Made by a program: the position numbers and the translations under genes. From positions 4,513,143 through 4,577,142 of the forward strand of contig OY987227.1 in NCBI GenBank assembly GCA_963920705.1: a stretch of DNA of 64,000 bases, in the 5' to 3' direction. The DNA comes from Odiellus spinosus (taxonomy: Eukaryota; Arthropoda; Arachnida; Opiliones; Phalangiidae). This document shows, one piece after another, positions 11,801 through 22,500 of the stretch. The notes beneath the pieces are model-generated. The model did not search any database. It was not told the DNA's origin and saw only the letters and a program-made list of their open reading frames with translations. Each line of letters starts with the position of its first letter. The stretch's first letter is position 1.

Positions 11801-14800
11801 TTTAAATAAAAGTCGTCAACTGTTTGCACAATGAAACCAGATAAATCTATCAATAAGGAATATACTGTATAACCATATTTAAAGTTTATTCATAAATACT
11901 TTTAGTCCTAATTAATCGATTAACCACAATTAACCGCTTATTCCGGTTTTTCCGTGGTTATTTACTAAACACCTAATCTAGTTATCGAATAAATTAAAAA
12001 AAAATTAAATATTTTAATAGCGTGGTAAAAAAAATACGATAAATATTGTTTTTAATATACTTTCCAAGATTTTTGAATATATTCGTGGAAGTAATATTTT
12101 CACTAGATCTCGGAATCGGATATCCATTATTCAAACGATAACAAAATTCACATTTCCAGAATTAGTCGTAAATAAAAGAAAAAATATTTAAAATTGAAGA
12201 ATATAAATGAAACAACGAAACTAAGATTTTTAATCATCGTTTTATTCATTATTTTCCACGAAAATAATTTTTTTATACGAACGTGTAACGCGGATAATAT
12301 TCTAAGATAAGGCCATTTTTGGATAAAAACGGATATGGATTAGGTTTTTAACATTTATCTTCGAATACGTTAACTCGAATGAAAAATAATCGATTTCTTA
12401 TCAAACAGATAATATACATCATAATTTGGTAGATTTTATACAATTAATAAAAATTATACGAATTCCGAGGTCTAATTTTCATCTTTAGTCCGAATAATTG
12501 ATGACCGCCATCGTATTGTTCAAAATAATTGGAAGCAAAATTTCCCGAAAAATACTAATTATTCTACATTGGAGCATTTGTCCAACGGATAAACGGTTAA
12601 CCAAAAACAAAACCTATATTTGTTAAAGTTTGAAGCGATGTTTTTAAAGATAATTATGAAACGGTAAAATGAATAAAACATTTAGGGTTAATCGTAAATA
12701 ATCGCAAAATTAGCATCTAAGTTTATCCAAATGCCGATCCCTGATTAAGGTTAACTAGTAATTTTTGGTAAACTAAATCTGTCATTACCTAAATCCAGAA
12801 CTTATTTATTACGGAATAAGTTATTGTCTTAACAGTAAACTTCCGCTTTCTTATTTGTAACTCCAGCCTTAGGTCCAATTGTCGAATTTGAAATATCGAT
12901 ACTCACAAACCAACTTGCAGGGACAACGGCCATTTGGGTACATATATAATGATGAAATATCACAAGAGATAGCGCGCGTGCGCCTCAGTATATCTCTCGC
13001 TCTCGTACCTATCCACGTATTAAACCCGTTGCTATGGGAAACGCGCCCAGTCTAGAGGCGCGAGGGGAAGGGTTCCCGCTTAATTTGTCTCTCTCGTCAT
13101 AGCTTAGCCAATCAGAATAGGATAAGAATGGGAACTGCGATAGCGACATCTCTTAACAGATCGGCACCCCTGCAATTCCTCTTCAATTTTGAATTCGTCT
13201 ATAGATGCGAGTCTATTGAAAATTTAAATTTATATTGATTTCTCCAAATAGTTCGTCCAATTTAACTCTCATTGATCCTGAAGTTGATAGACCTTCCCAA
13301 AGCAAGAAGATCTATCTAAGTAGTATGGTATTATTCACTTTTATAAATTTGTTTTAAGGTTATAATCGAGTCAAAAGTTGCCAAAGGAGTCTTTTATATC
13401 AAAGATGGACAAACTGTACGAGCAAACACCAGACGCGAGGTGATAATTAGTGCGGGCGTAATGAAATCACCACAACTCTTAATGTTGTCTGGAATTGGAC
13501 CAAGGGATCAGCTGGATAAGTTCAAAGTATATATTTGCGTACGGATAAAGTATAGAACAAAACACGGTAGTTTTTGTTTTCTGTTCAGATTGATGTGGTA
13601 GTGGATTTGCCGGCAGTTGGTCGAAATTTGCAAAATCACGTTGCAGCCCAACCTATGATATATCAGGCGGAAGCGACAGGAGTGCCGACAGTAAACGATC
13701 TCATGAATTACACTTCGCTACCCAGTTACGAGTTTCCAGAGAAATTGACCGGTGTTTTATCATCGATTGACGGATTAGAAGCAACAGGATTTATTAAATC
13801 CCCGTATGAGACCGTGAAAGGAGAATACAACGATATCCAAATTGTTCTTGCCTCCAAAATAGATTATCCAAGTTTTTATAACGATGAGGTAAATTAAAAT
13901 GGCACAATGTAACATACTAGACTTTAAAAATATTATTAAAAGGGTTCTCGGAATTATAAATTAAATAAATTTTTAATCTATGCTCACAAAGCCAAAAGTT
14001 AGAATTGCTGAAATTAATTAGTAGAGAAAGCCTTATTATGGAGGGTGAATTAATTAAAAATAGCTTAATTCCAGAGTCTAGTACCCCTTTAATGATTTAT
14101 ACAAAGGATGTAAATTCGTACGCTTTAATTTCAAAATTAAGACAAGTGAAACGTTTTAGCTAAGGTGAGACTAGCATTTCTTAATCGATAAGAAACGTTT
14201 AATCGTCATGAATTTTCACATTATCTTTATAAATCGATTTATTGTTGTTGAAACCGATTCGGTATGAAACTGTTTCGAGAAATCGAATCAATTCAATTCG
14301 AGAAAAGACGTTTTTCTGTTCACAAGACTCCAGCAAAACGTTTTGAAACGGTTTAAATCGATTCCAAGGCCTTATATGAACGCGGCTTTTGTTTCTTTTT
14401 AAACAACTTTTAAACGTGGAAACCTTTTAATAGTAAAACACGAAATTTTTGGTAAATTCGAGTGTATAAACCATATCAATAGTTACCTTCTAAAAGAAAG
14501 CCAACATTTGAAAATAACGAGAGCCGTTAATTTTACCAATTCAGGTTAGTTATTAAATCATGGAAGTTACGCATTTTAAACGGAATGAGTGAAATTTGAT
14601 TGACTCTAGAGAAGAACAATTAGCTAAAGTCGCCAGCCAGTTGTCTGGTTCACAATGGGTGTAATAACGCCTTGGGGGTGAGGTGGTAAGCCGAATTTTT
14701 CAAACAGTTAAACATTACCATTTACATAATTTAAATTAGATATTTAAAATGGTTTATAATATTTTCAAATGCGCCTGCCATTGAAATCTAAATAATTTTG

Positions 14801-17092
14801 TATGTGACTTGCACTTTTCATTTCAAATCCCTATTTCTTTTATACGCTTTTTTAGCTACTGACATATCTGGGAAAGTACTTGGACGTTCCTACTTTCCTA
14901 TTATCGGCGTCTGTCCTCCACCCCGAGTCATTTGGAAATATTTCACTGCGTTCTAGTGATCCATTCGACCCACCCTTAATTTACATGAACTTCTTTTCGG
15001 ACCCGCATGATATGAAAGTTTTGATTCATGGTAAGTATTGCTTTGGAAGTACGTCTCTCTCGCGTGGTATATTTTCAAATCGGAAATACAAAAGGTGACA
15101 AAATTTATATTCACCCAATTCAAACCAAATTAGGGATTTTTTAATAATTTAGTGAAATATTTTTCATGTAATTTGCAATGATTTGAAACCACTGTACTAG
15201 AGCTCTGAATAGTATAATGAATATCTTAGGATATCCATTGATAACTAGGTTTTTTTCATGTATTTTAATCTCGGATAAATTTTTTGTTAATATAAAACCA
15301 CAAATTATATAAATAAACGCGTACCTAATGGATACGAATGATCCGGAAATAAAATTTTAAGCTTCATTAATAAACAAATTACGCAATTATTCGAACTGAA
15401 ATGTGCGTGACATAACTATAGACTGCCACCTAACGGAAAAATTAAGAAACTATATTACTATTTTCGTACAGGTTTTTAAACTTTATGAAAAGTTAAATTC
15501 TTCTGGCAGCTAAAATCGCTACGACAATTATCAAAACAGCAATATATCCTCATTTTAATTTGAAATACTATATAGCAGACTAATTTTATTACATATTATA
15601 TATTTTATTTTAAATTTCGAGCTTCTTACGCCTATCATATGATGGCGCTACCTACTATGTCCGTCGATTTTGGCTCGGCCGAGTCAGCCGTAGATGAATC
15701 GCGCAGCTCGTGTTGGGGGAATACAATTTTCTGTTCCAGAGGCACGAGTATATTCCTAGCTAGAATAAGGCGCCATTTTCGGATAAAAACGGATATAGAT
15801 TATGCTTTTTACTTTATCTTCGAATAAGTTAACTCGAACTAAGAATAGTCTATTTTTAATCAAGCAGATAATATACAACAGAATTTAGTATATTTTATCC
15901 AATTAACAAAAATTATACGAATTCCGAGCTCTAACTGACTTTCACGATGGTCTTATTCAAATAACAAAAGTTATATAATTTATGAGCTCTAAACTATAAA
16001 AATGAGAATCTTATATTAATTAAGAACCATTTATTTTAAAGCGATGAATGTAATTAAAAAGGCCGTCCAAACAAAGGCGTTTTCAGAATTTAAACCGAAG
16101 TTAATCGGACCACTCCCAGGCTGCGAAAACTTTGACTTGGACAGTAACGATTATTTGGATTGCACATCGAGACTAGTGACAGTTCCGGACCACCACGCGT
16201 GTGGCACTTGCAAAATGGGAAAAGTTAACGACTCCACCACTGTAGTCGACTCATCTTTAAGGTTAAACAAAGACTTCTACTTTTCAATTTTCTTATAGTG
16301 CACCCAATTATTCCTTTTTGTAAGCAGATATCTACAGGTTAACTGATACTTAAAACGGATAACTGTCAATCTTATTCTGTTTTGAGAACAGGGGCGTCGG
16401 AAGCGGGGGGGGGGGGGGCAGGGTGGGCTCAAGCCCCCTCGACCGTCGGACCTGGGGTAACTGAGCCCCATATAATTTTACCTTAGCCAACTTGTTCAGC
16501 CCACCCACTTAGTAATAACTTCCGACGCCCCTGTTTGAGAAATAATGCGCAATTACTTGACAATAGTTCAAATTCCTTTTTTAAGCGATTATTCGTTTAA
16601 AAAAGGGTTTCACAAGTGACTGGCACTGTTAAAATACTGATAAAAACAGTATGTAAATAACTTTCCTTCGGATAAGCGCTTAACAGGTATCCATTTCTCG
16701 TTTATCCGATTTAGAAACAGTTATAAACTATTGGTTTTATCTGTTGACCGAAAATGTATCTGGCCGCAGTTTGGAGCACTAGGCATAATTGTCTATTTAG
16801 CAGAAGAAACGAAATTCTTCGAGAATGAATAGTTACACTCTTATGCATTCAATTTTATAGCGATGTGTGGTTTTGATTTAATCGGAATTGTATTTAATCT
16901 TAAACCAGGGTCAAGGGTGTAAGTGGGCTGAGAATTGTGGACACTTCGATTATGCCCAGAATCGTTTCGGGAAATACTAATGCAGCGGCATTCATGATCG
17001 CCGAAAAAGCAGCGGATATGATTAAAGCAACATGGCAGAATGAAGGTGGAGGATATCAAACTGTTTCCGCGGAAGATAAAATCTACCGGTAA
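2820..17092 (+). CDS. GMC oxidoreductase, insect glucose dehydrogenase-like (5' partial)
   Basis: Predicted exons are 2820-3015, 3096-3227, 3291-3412, 13359-13526, 13589-13888, 14856-15030, 16042-16261 and 16909-17092. All have GT-AG borders and phases that join into one 498-residue frame ending in TAA. The FAD-dependent enzyme family oxidises alcohols or sugars. Visible signatures are [11 protein letters not shown] (residues about 7-17, GMC signature 1) and [11 protein letters not shown] (about 187-197, signature 2, with one change, Val for Ala, in the block before it). The C-terminal block holds [10 protein letters not shown], with catalytic His about 416, and SGNTNAA, with Asn about 460, the His/Asn pair common in this family. 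About 110 N-terminal residues including the GxGxxG FAD motif are absent; they lie left of the window or are lost. Intron 3 (3413-13358) is swollen by repeats. The enzyme's substrate cannot be told from sequence. Confidence 0.9.
7478..7693. repeat. Three consecutive imperfect palindromes in HL copy A
   Basis: Palindromes lie at about 7478-7515 (arms CCATATTAG / CTAATATGG), 7566-7608 (arms GATTATA / TATAATC around GGGAGACGTCCC) and 7649-7693 (arms with TATGCAA / TTGCATA around the same GGGAGACGTCC-type centre). Equivalent triplets are in copy B (about 11245-11460), the inverted copy (about 48130-48345) and, more diverged, at 50900-51118. They could form hairpins in RNA or single-stranded DNA. 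Confidence 0.8.
7859..7938. repeat. 8-bp minisatellite (CAGACACA)n in HL copy A
   Basis: About ten copies of CAGACACA lie just inside the 3' hairpin. The same array occurs with fewer units in copy B (about 11627-11690) and in the inverted copy (about 47892-47960). In the divergent copy near 50700-50760 the unit has become a 12-bp TGTGTCTGTCTG type. Confidence 0.95.
7968..11734 (+). mobile_element. HL element copy B, 5'-truncated, head-to-tail with A
   Basis: B joins the 3' end of A directly and begins at the position equivalent to 4266 in A (AAAAATATCTTAAAAGACTG), so it lacks the first ~760 bp. It then matches A closely to its 3' end. The 3' hairpin is complete, CCTCCCCG and CGGGGAGG around a loop containing GAACAAGTTC, whereas A has lost the loop. 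B carries a ~57-bp internal duplication near 10615-10672 and a ~20-bp extra block near 10305 that A lacks but the inverted copy at 47846-50652 has. Confidence 0.75.
11735..12720. repeat. R2 dispersed repeat, right part (left part 3440-3504)
   Basis: Sequence flanking the HL insertion matches other copies at 23095-23620, 36190-36545 and (reverse) 39890-40500. Shared landmarks are TTTTACCGTTTGAT, TTAATCGATTAACC-like, ATTGATGACCGCCATCGTAT-like and GGATAAACGGTTAACCAAAA. The left landmark at 3475-3490 and the right part from 11735 are one repeat split by HL copies A and B. No coding frame or terminal repeat was recognised, so its class is unknown. Confidence 0.75.
12104..12474. mobile_element. MITE, TAGAGCTCGGAAT family (nested in R2)
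   Basis: Ends are TAGATCTCGGAAT at the left and AATTCCGAGGTCTA at the right, an imperfect inverted pair of the TAGAGCTCGGAAT type seen in six other places in the window. It is internally shortened relative to the ~537-bp copy at 58578-59113. Confidence 0.7.
12925..13200. repeat. Dispersed repeat R4, copy 1
   Basis: This segment, in the end of GMC intron 3, is homologous to 44815-45245. Conserved blocks include CCCGTTGCTATGGGAAACG, TCGTCATAGCTTAG, CAATCAGAATGG-like and GAAGTTCCTCTTCAATT-like. It is GC-richer than its surroundings. The class is unknown. Confidence 0.7.
13920..14855. repeat. GMC intron 5, partly a degenerate foldback remnant
   Basis: The part at about 14225-14395 resembles one half of the foldback at 31045-31650, sharing ACCGATTCGG, AAACTGTTTCGAGAAATCGA-like, AAACGTTTTGAA and CCAAGGCCT blocks. 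I see nothing else of note in this intron. Confidence 0.45.
15198..15933. mobile_element. MITE, TAGAGCTCGGAAT family, with internal insertion
   Basis: The left end is TAGAGCTCTGAAT and the right end is GAATTCCGAGCTCTA. The left 220 bp and the right 160 bp match other copies of the family, while the middle (about 15420-15780) does not, so another sequence has probably inserted. It lies in GMC intron 6. Confidence 0.75.
16389..16533. mobile_element. 145-bp hAT-type MITE with perfect 8-bp target duplication
   Basis: Terminal inverted repeats are CAGGGGCGTCGGAAG and CTTCCGACGCCCCTG. The flanks are identical 8-bp copies of TTTGAGAA (16381-16388 and 16534-16541). CAGGGGCG-type ends and 8-bp duplications are typical of hAT transposons. 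A run of 12 or so G residues lies inside. It sits in the intron before the last GMC exon and appears intact at its ends. Confidence 0.92.
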
Positions 17093-17168
17093 TTAACTGT
17101 TGCAATTGAATTTGAATAGCTGGAAAAGTGTGTAACATATATATGTAATTTCCATAAAAATCAAGCTA

Positions 17169-17174
17169 AATAAA
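17169..17174 (+). terminator. Polyadenylation signal of the GMC gene
   Basis: AATAAA lies 77 bp after the TAA stop. It is the first canonical hexamer downstream and at a normal distance for a short 3' UTR. No further check was possible. Confidence 0.6.
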
Positions 17175-17486
17175 ATTGCACTGATTTCACACGAATTAAA
17201 ATTAAACCTATATTCAAATCAACAGGATTCATTTTAAGAGACATCATCCTCATTATCAACATATATATTATGATTTCATCTGTCGGCTGTTGAAATGAAT
17301 ATAATCGGTTTAAAACTGGTTTCAAAAGCAGTTTCAATTAAGAAATGGATATAAATCGATTCGTGAAAAACAGAGCCCAGCTAACACGACTCGGTTTGAA
17401 TAGTTTGCGTCCGCTTGCTCAGTTTCCAATTGGCGCACTTTTGCTTTGCGCGGTATTCCATTCGCGCATTTTCATTTGCGTAGTTT

Positions 17487-17975
17487 TTAATCTTGGATAA
17501 ATTGTTTATTACCATAAACCCGCAAATTATATAAAAAGACGCGTATCAAATGGATACGAATTTCCCGGAGATACTTTTTTAAGCTTGATTAATAAACAAA
17601 TTACTCATTTATTTGAACGTATAGCGAAGATAAAAATATGACGTTTCTCGAAATCCGTTTAGAATGAAATATAATACATATAATAATTATATTTAATCTA
17701 AATTTAAAGGAACAGCGACTAAATTACTACATTCTAACTTCGAGATCTCAATTTGGATTAAAATCCGCGAAGAAACTCGAGTTTCAAATTTTTTTATCGG
17801 CGAATGAAAAACTCGTATAACGTATACATTTCATCAAACAATGAGTACTAATAAAAAGTTTCCCTTACATTCAGATACGTTAACTCGAATTAAGAAATGG
17901 ATATTTTTTCGCAAACGTATAATATTTGATGTTCTTATTCAATTAACAAAAGTTATTCGAATTCCGATCTCTAGT
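17487..17975. mobile_element. MITE, TAGAGCTCGGAAT family, 5' end lost
   Basis: The body matches other copies (TTGGATAAATTGTTTATTA, AAGACGCGTATCAAATGGAT) and ends with the inverted repeat GAATTCCGATCTCTA. The left terminal repeat is missing; the sequence before it (17395-17480) contains TTGCGCA/TTTCC-type motifs like those at 29462-29800. Confidence 0.7.
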
Positions 17976-18217
17976 TTGGAAGAAAAGTACTTCTTGAATA
18001 TGTATATAATTCTAACCCCCAGCAATAATTAAAGCTCAATTAGATATAGATGATTTTATAATTATCCTATATATTCTCCCATTTGTCATAGCGAATTTAA
18101 GACTCGAACTTATTCAAGTCTAATGAAAATTATGAACTTAAGCCCTAAAATTTTGCCAAAAAATTGTGGAAAAAATATATTCATAATTGGGGCAAATTCA
18201 GCAAATTGAAAAACTGC

Positions 18218-19015
18218 GTCGAATGGAATAGTGTCGAATAGGATTAGCGTCGAATTTTTTACGCTCGTGGAATAGAGTCGAAAGAAATTGAATCGAAAGT
18301 TTTAGCATCGAAAAGAATGGTATCGACCGTACTTACGTCGAAAAACAGTGGAAATAACGTCGAAATCTTTTGGATTAGTGTCGAACCATGTTTAGATTAG
18401 TGTCTAAACATATTTGTATTAGTGTCGAAACATATCTGAATTAACCTAACCCTAGCTAACCTAACCTAACCCAACCCGGCTTCGCATAGCCATCTTGTAT
18501 ACTGACCTCTAAATTAGTTAACCCACCCATTTGCTTTATTCTAATGAAGACTTAATATTTTTTAAATATCTTCGATCCAATGGGATAACACCACCAAAAC
18601 ACTCGTGTATTACGAATTATTTATTTTCGGTTCGATTCTATTGCATTTCCTGTTCGTTGCTATTCCATTTGCGGTTCGATGCTTTTCCATTTTGGGGTTC
18701 GAATGCTATTCCATTTGGGGTTCGAATGCTATTCCATTTGGGGTTCGAATGCTATTCCATTTGGGGTTCGAATGCTATTCCATTTGGGGTTCGAATGCTA
18801 TTCCATTTGGGGTTCGAATGCTATTCCATTTGGGGTTCGAATGCTATTCCATTTGGGGTTCGAATGCTATTCCATTTGGGGTTCGAATGCTATTCCATTT
18901 GGGGTTCGAATGCTATTCCATTTGGGGTTCGAATGCTATTCCATTTGGGGTTCGAATGCTATTCCATTTGGGGTTCGAATGCTATTCCATTTGGGGCTCT
19001 ACACTATTCTTTTCG
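18218..19015. repeat. Composite: inverted motif arrays around a CCTAACC core
   Basis: The left flank (18218-18430) is a degenerate series of GGAATAGTGTCGAA-like motifs. The centre (about 18436-18475) reads CCTAACC repeatedly. The right flank (about 18628-19015) carries the same motif type on the opposite strand, TTCGAATGCTATTCC, ending in a homogeneous 23-bp array. The block fills much of the gap between the convergent GMC and acyl-CoA synthetase genes. Its repeated frames have no codon meaning, since 23 is not a multiple of three. Confidence 0.7.
18694..18992. repeat. 23-bp minisatellite, 13 identical units
   Basis: The unit GGGGTTCGAATGCTATTCC plus ATTT repeats 13 times without a visible mismatch (299 bp). 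More diverged half-units precede it from about 18628. Complete identity points to recent amplification or to homogenisation. Confidence 0.97.
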
Positions 19016-19523
19016 ACTCTTCGTAATGTTATTCAAACGGGATTTAGTTTTTTGAAAAAGATTTACCTTTCAGATTAATTTTCACAATCTATTTTAAAAA
19101 CGGGGAAATTTTAAGGCTGGGTAATTGAATTGTACCCAACTTTACCATTGAAAACTTAGGACTAATTTTGAAACCTCGAGGAAAAAACAATTTCATATTA
19201 CGCGGGAGATTCAGACGAGGCTTAGGGTCTGCCTTCTATTTAAGAGAAGCTAGGAGAATCCCGAAGACGCTCATTCCACAAAAATATATATTTTGGTGCT
19301 TTTTAATTGTTTTTTTGGGTCGCTGTCAAATTTTTTTGGGCGAATCTGACCGGCTTACACTTTTATACTGTTTTCGGGGCATTTTAATTTAATTTAGTGG
19401 TTTTTAATATTCAGTCATTTGCAATTCTAATTATTTTACAGATAAATCGTGGTTACATTTATAATTACGCCTCAAAAGACTCGAATGAACAAAATTACAT
19501 TATTTTGCGTAAGCTATAGATGA
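19016..19523. other. Intergenic stretch, nothing recognised
   Basis: AT-rich sequence lies between the minisatellite and the stop codon of the convergent acyl-CoA synthetase gene. No conserved exon was seen. It should contain the 3' UTR of that gene, but I find no clean AATAAA on the minus strand here. Confidence 0.5.
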
Positions 19524-22500
19524 CTATTTAACGCTAAGCTTCGTATTTATGTAACCAGCTTCGTCTAGAACAACGCTGATGTCCCTTAAACACTCGGGAT
19601 TTGCCACTCCAATTGGCTAAAAATTTAATTAAAAAACAATGACGTATCTGATGGGTGTTCAGCGATTTATAGTTCAATTATTACCTGAATGTCGAGTCCT
19701 TTAACCAGAGCGGCAATACTCGCCCGGTTAATTTTTCCAGTCGATGTTTTAGGCAACGACTTCACTGGAATTATTTTTCCGAATGTGACAGCATCACCAA
19801 ACTGTTGAGACAATATTTCCAGAATTTCATTCGATGTTTTCTCCAAGTTAATATGGTTCCCTTCGAATTAATTGAATTATTATTCAAATTAAGGTATATA
19901 TACGAATTAAAAATAATAATAATACTGTTAACCTATTAATGTAATGATATTTAATTTTTAAGAAATCCGCGAAGTGAGCATACCCGCACGAGTATTAATT
20001 CTGCCGGAGGCAGCTTGTTTGAAAGTGGCTACCTTTCAGATTTAATTTCTATTACTTCCAGATATTTTTCAGGCTTGGATTTTCAGAAAGATATGATATG
20101 AAGTATATTAGGATAAAATTATGAAAAAATTTAGGGGGGCATATTTTTTCATGAGTAATCAGCTAACAGCATCCCTTTAAAGGGAGAATGAAACCTAACA
20201 ACAATTGATTTTTTATCGATTCCTTATTGTTTAAATAGGCCTAATCCACTACTGAAAATATTTACAAACAAATTTTAAACTAGAAATAAATTTAAAACTT
20301 ACCCTGAAAATAGGCTTAGTGGGATTCATGGAGCTCCTGATTTCCTCGCGTGTAAGGTCTAGCGACCAATCGCGCGCGACGTAAGTCTCGTGGAGATCTC
20401 GCGTGAACGACGGGCCTTTGCTCATTAGTCGCTAGACCTTACACGGACGCGATTCAGGATCTCCATGAGTCCCACTAAGCCTATTTTCAGGGTAAGTTTT
20501 AAATTTATTTCTAGTTTAATATTTGCATTGTAAACTTTTTATCGATAAATTAGGCCTATTTAAACGATAAGGAATCGATAAAAAAATCACTTGTAATTAG
20601 GTTGCATTCTCCCTTTAAAGAAAAAGAACGGTGCGTTTCAGTGCGAAGAAAATATTACCATTTTTCGTCGTATATAATGTGACTGGAACTTCTTTCAAAA
20701 TAAGGTGGGGTGTCGAAATTACCAAGCACTCGGCTACTTCGGTATGAGACGCAACAGCCTGTAAAAATAACAAAACTTTTATTCTCGGGTTTCCAAATCC
20801 TTCGAACGGAAGATTCGTCGCTTTTAGATTTTGCATTTATTTTCAAGTCGCTTTTCTCTTGAAAGTTACCTCTTCCACGGCCTCCGATGATAAATAAACA
20901 AGTCCATGTTTCATTAAGAGGTCAACTCTGCCTTCTACGTGTATTGCACCATTTTCGTCAATGTAACCTTCGTCCTTCGTATCAAAGAAACCCTACCGAA
21001 ATTATATATATCACGATTAATTTTAAGATTCTTTAATAGTAACTTTAATTTGACGAAAGTACCGGGAATTCTTCGAAATATAAGGCTTTGCATTTTTCGT
21101 GTTCATTCCAGAGACTAACTAGTCCTCCCGGTGGAAGAGGTAATCTATTGGAGACAATTATTATACTTCTAGGCCTCAAAATAATCATTATCTTACGAAA
21201 TCTTACATCAACCATAAGCTAATAATCAGCTCAATACAAGTTAAATATCTTATTCAAATACAATAGCCAGCTATTTCTTCAGTGTCCTAATAAAAATCGG
21301 TACATGCTGTGATAATTAGTTGTTTCTGACGTTATAGATTCCGAATGTAAAACAAATACTAACAAGATGGCCAAGCCTCTTACGATTGTAATCGCCTTAA
21401 GTAAATGGGCTCCATATGTTCCAATTTTCCATTTTTCCATGTTTAGAGCTCGGAATAGGATACTAAATAACTTAGGATATCCATTGATAGCTAGGCTTTT
21501 TTCAGATATTTTCATCTCGGATAAATTGTTTCTTAATATAAAATCTCAAATCTCAAAAAAAAGGGATACGTCATCGCCGAAGAGATATTAAAGGGAGAAT
21601 GCAACCCAATAAAAATGATTTTTATCGATTCCGTATTGTTTAAATAGGCCTAATTCACCAACAAAAAGTTTACGAAACAAATATTAAACTAAAAATAAAT
21701 TTAAAACTTACCCGGAAAATAGGCAAGATCTCTACGAGACTTACAAGTGCATTCGATTGGTAGATAGACCTTATACGCGAGGAAATCACGATCTCCATTA
21801 ATCCCGCTAAGCCAATTTTCCGGGTTAGTTTTAAATTTATTTCTAGTTTAATAATTGTTCCTTATTATTTCACTAGTGGATTATCCTATTTAAACAATAA
21901 GGAATCGATAAAAAATCACTTGTTGTTAGGTTGCATTCTCCCTTGAAAGGTTGTTATTTCGGTAGGTAGGCGCATGCTCTAGGCCCCAACGTTAAAATGA
22001 GCGTTACTTGAAAGAAATCGCTGGCTACAATATTGAACATTACGTACCAGGAGTTAAAAACCACGTTTGGGCTACATCAAGCGAATAAGCCATGTGGGTA
22101 TCATGATATTTCAGAACTTCCCAAAATTTAAAATTAATTCTGATTGTATAAATAACATACTTGATCAAAAGCCGACCAGTCTCCCGAGGTTTGGCCGTAG
22201 ATCCATCCGCCTTTCGAACTACGACTAAACGGGAAATCATATCGTTAAGAGTGGTTATTATTTTAATATCTTAGAAGGACATGTCCCTCTAGGGTGTATG
22301 AAATTTGTGCAGTGCATAAAGGCGCCTTTTCAATCAAGGGTTTTTTGGGCGAAGAATCGAGCTTTTTCGTCGAAGGTGAGATATAAATGGAGCAGCTTTT
22401 GAATTTATTTTCGGAATCACCACGCCAAAAAAACGTATTCGAGAATTTTTTGACACGTTTTTGATGTTTCAATTAATTTCTGAAGTTTGGAAAAAATATG

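Noticed and set aside
18694-18992. GGTTCGAATGC in each 23-bp unit as a pol III B box
   Set aside because: The last bases do not fit the B-box consensus and no A box is present; it is a chance feature of the repeat.
18531-19078. Three overlapping frames of 115-174 codons with FHLGFECYSIWGSNAIPF-type repeats
   Set aside because: By-product of the 23-bp array, which has no stop in three frames; no start or splice context and no domain.
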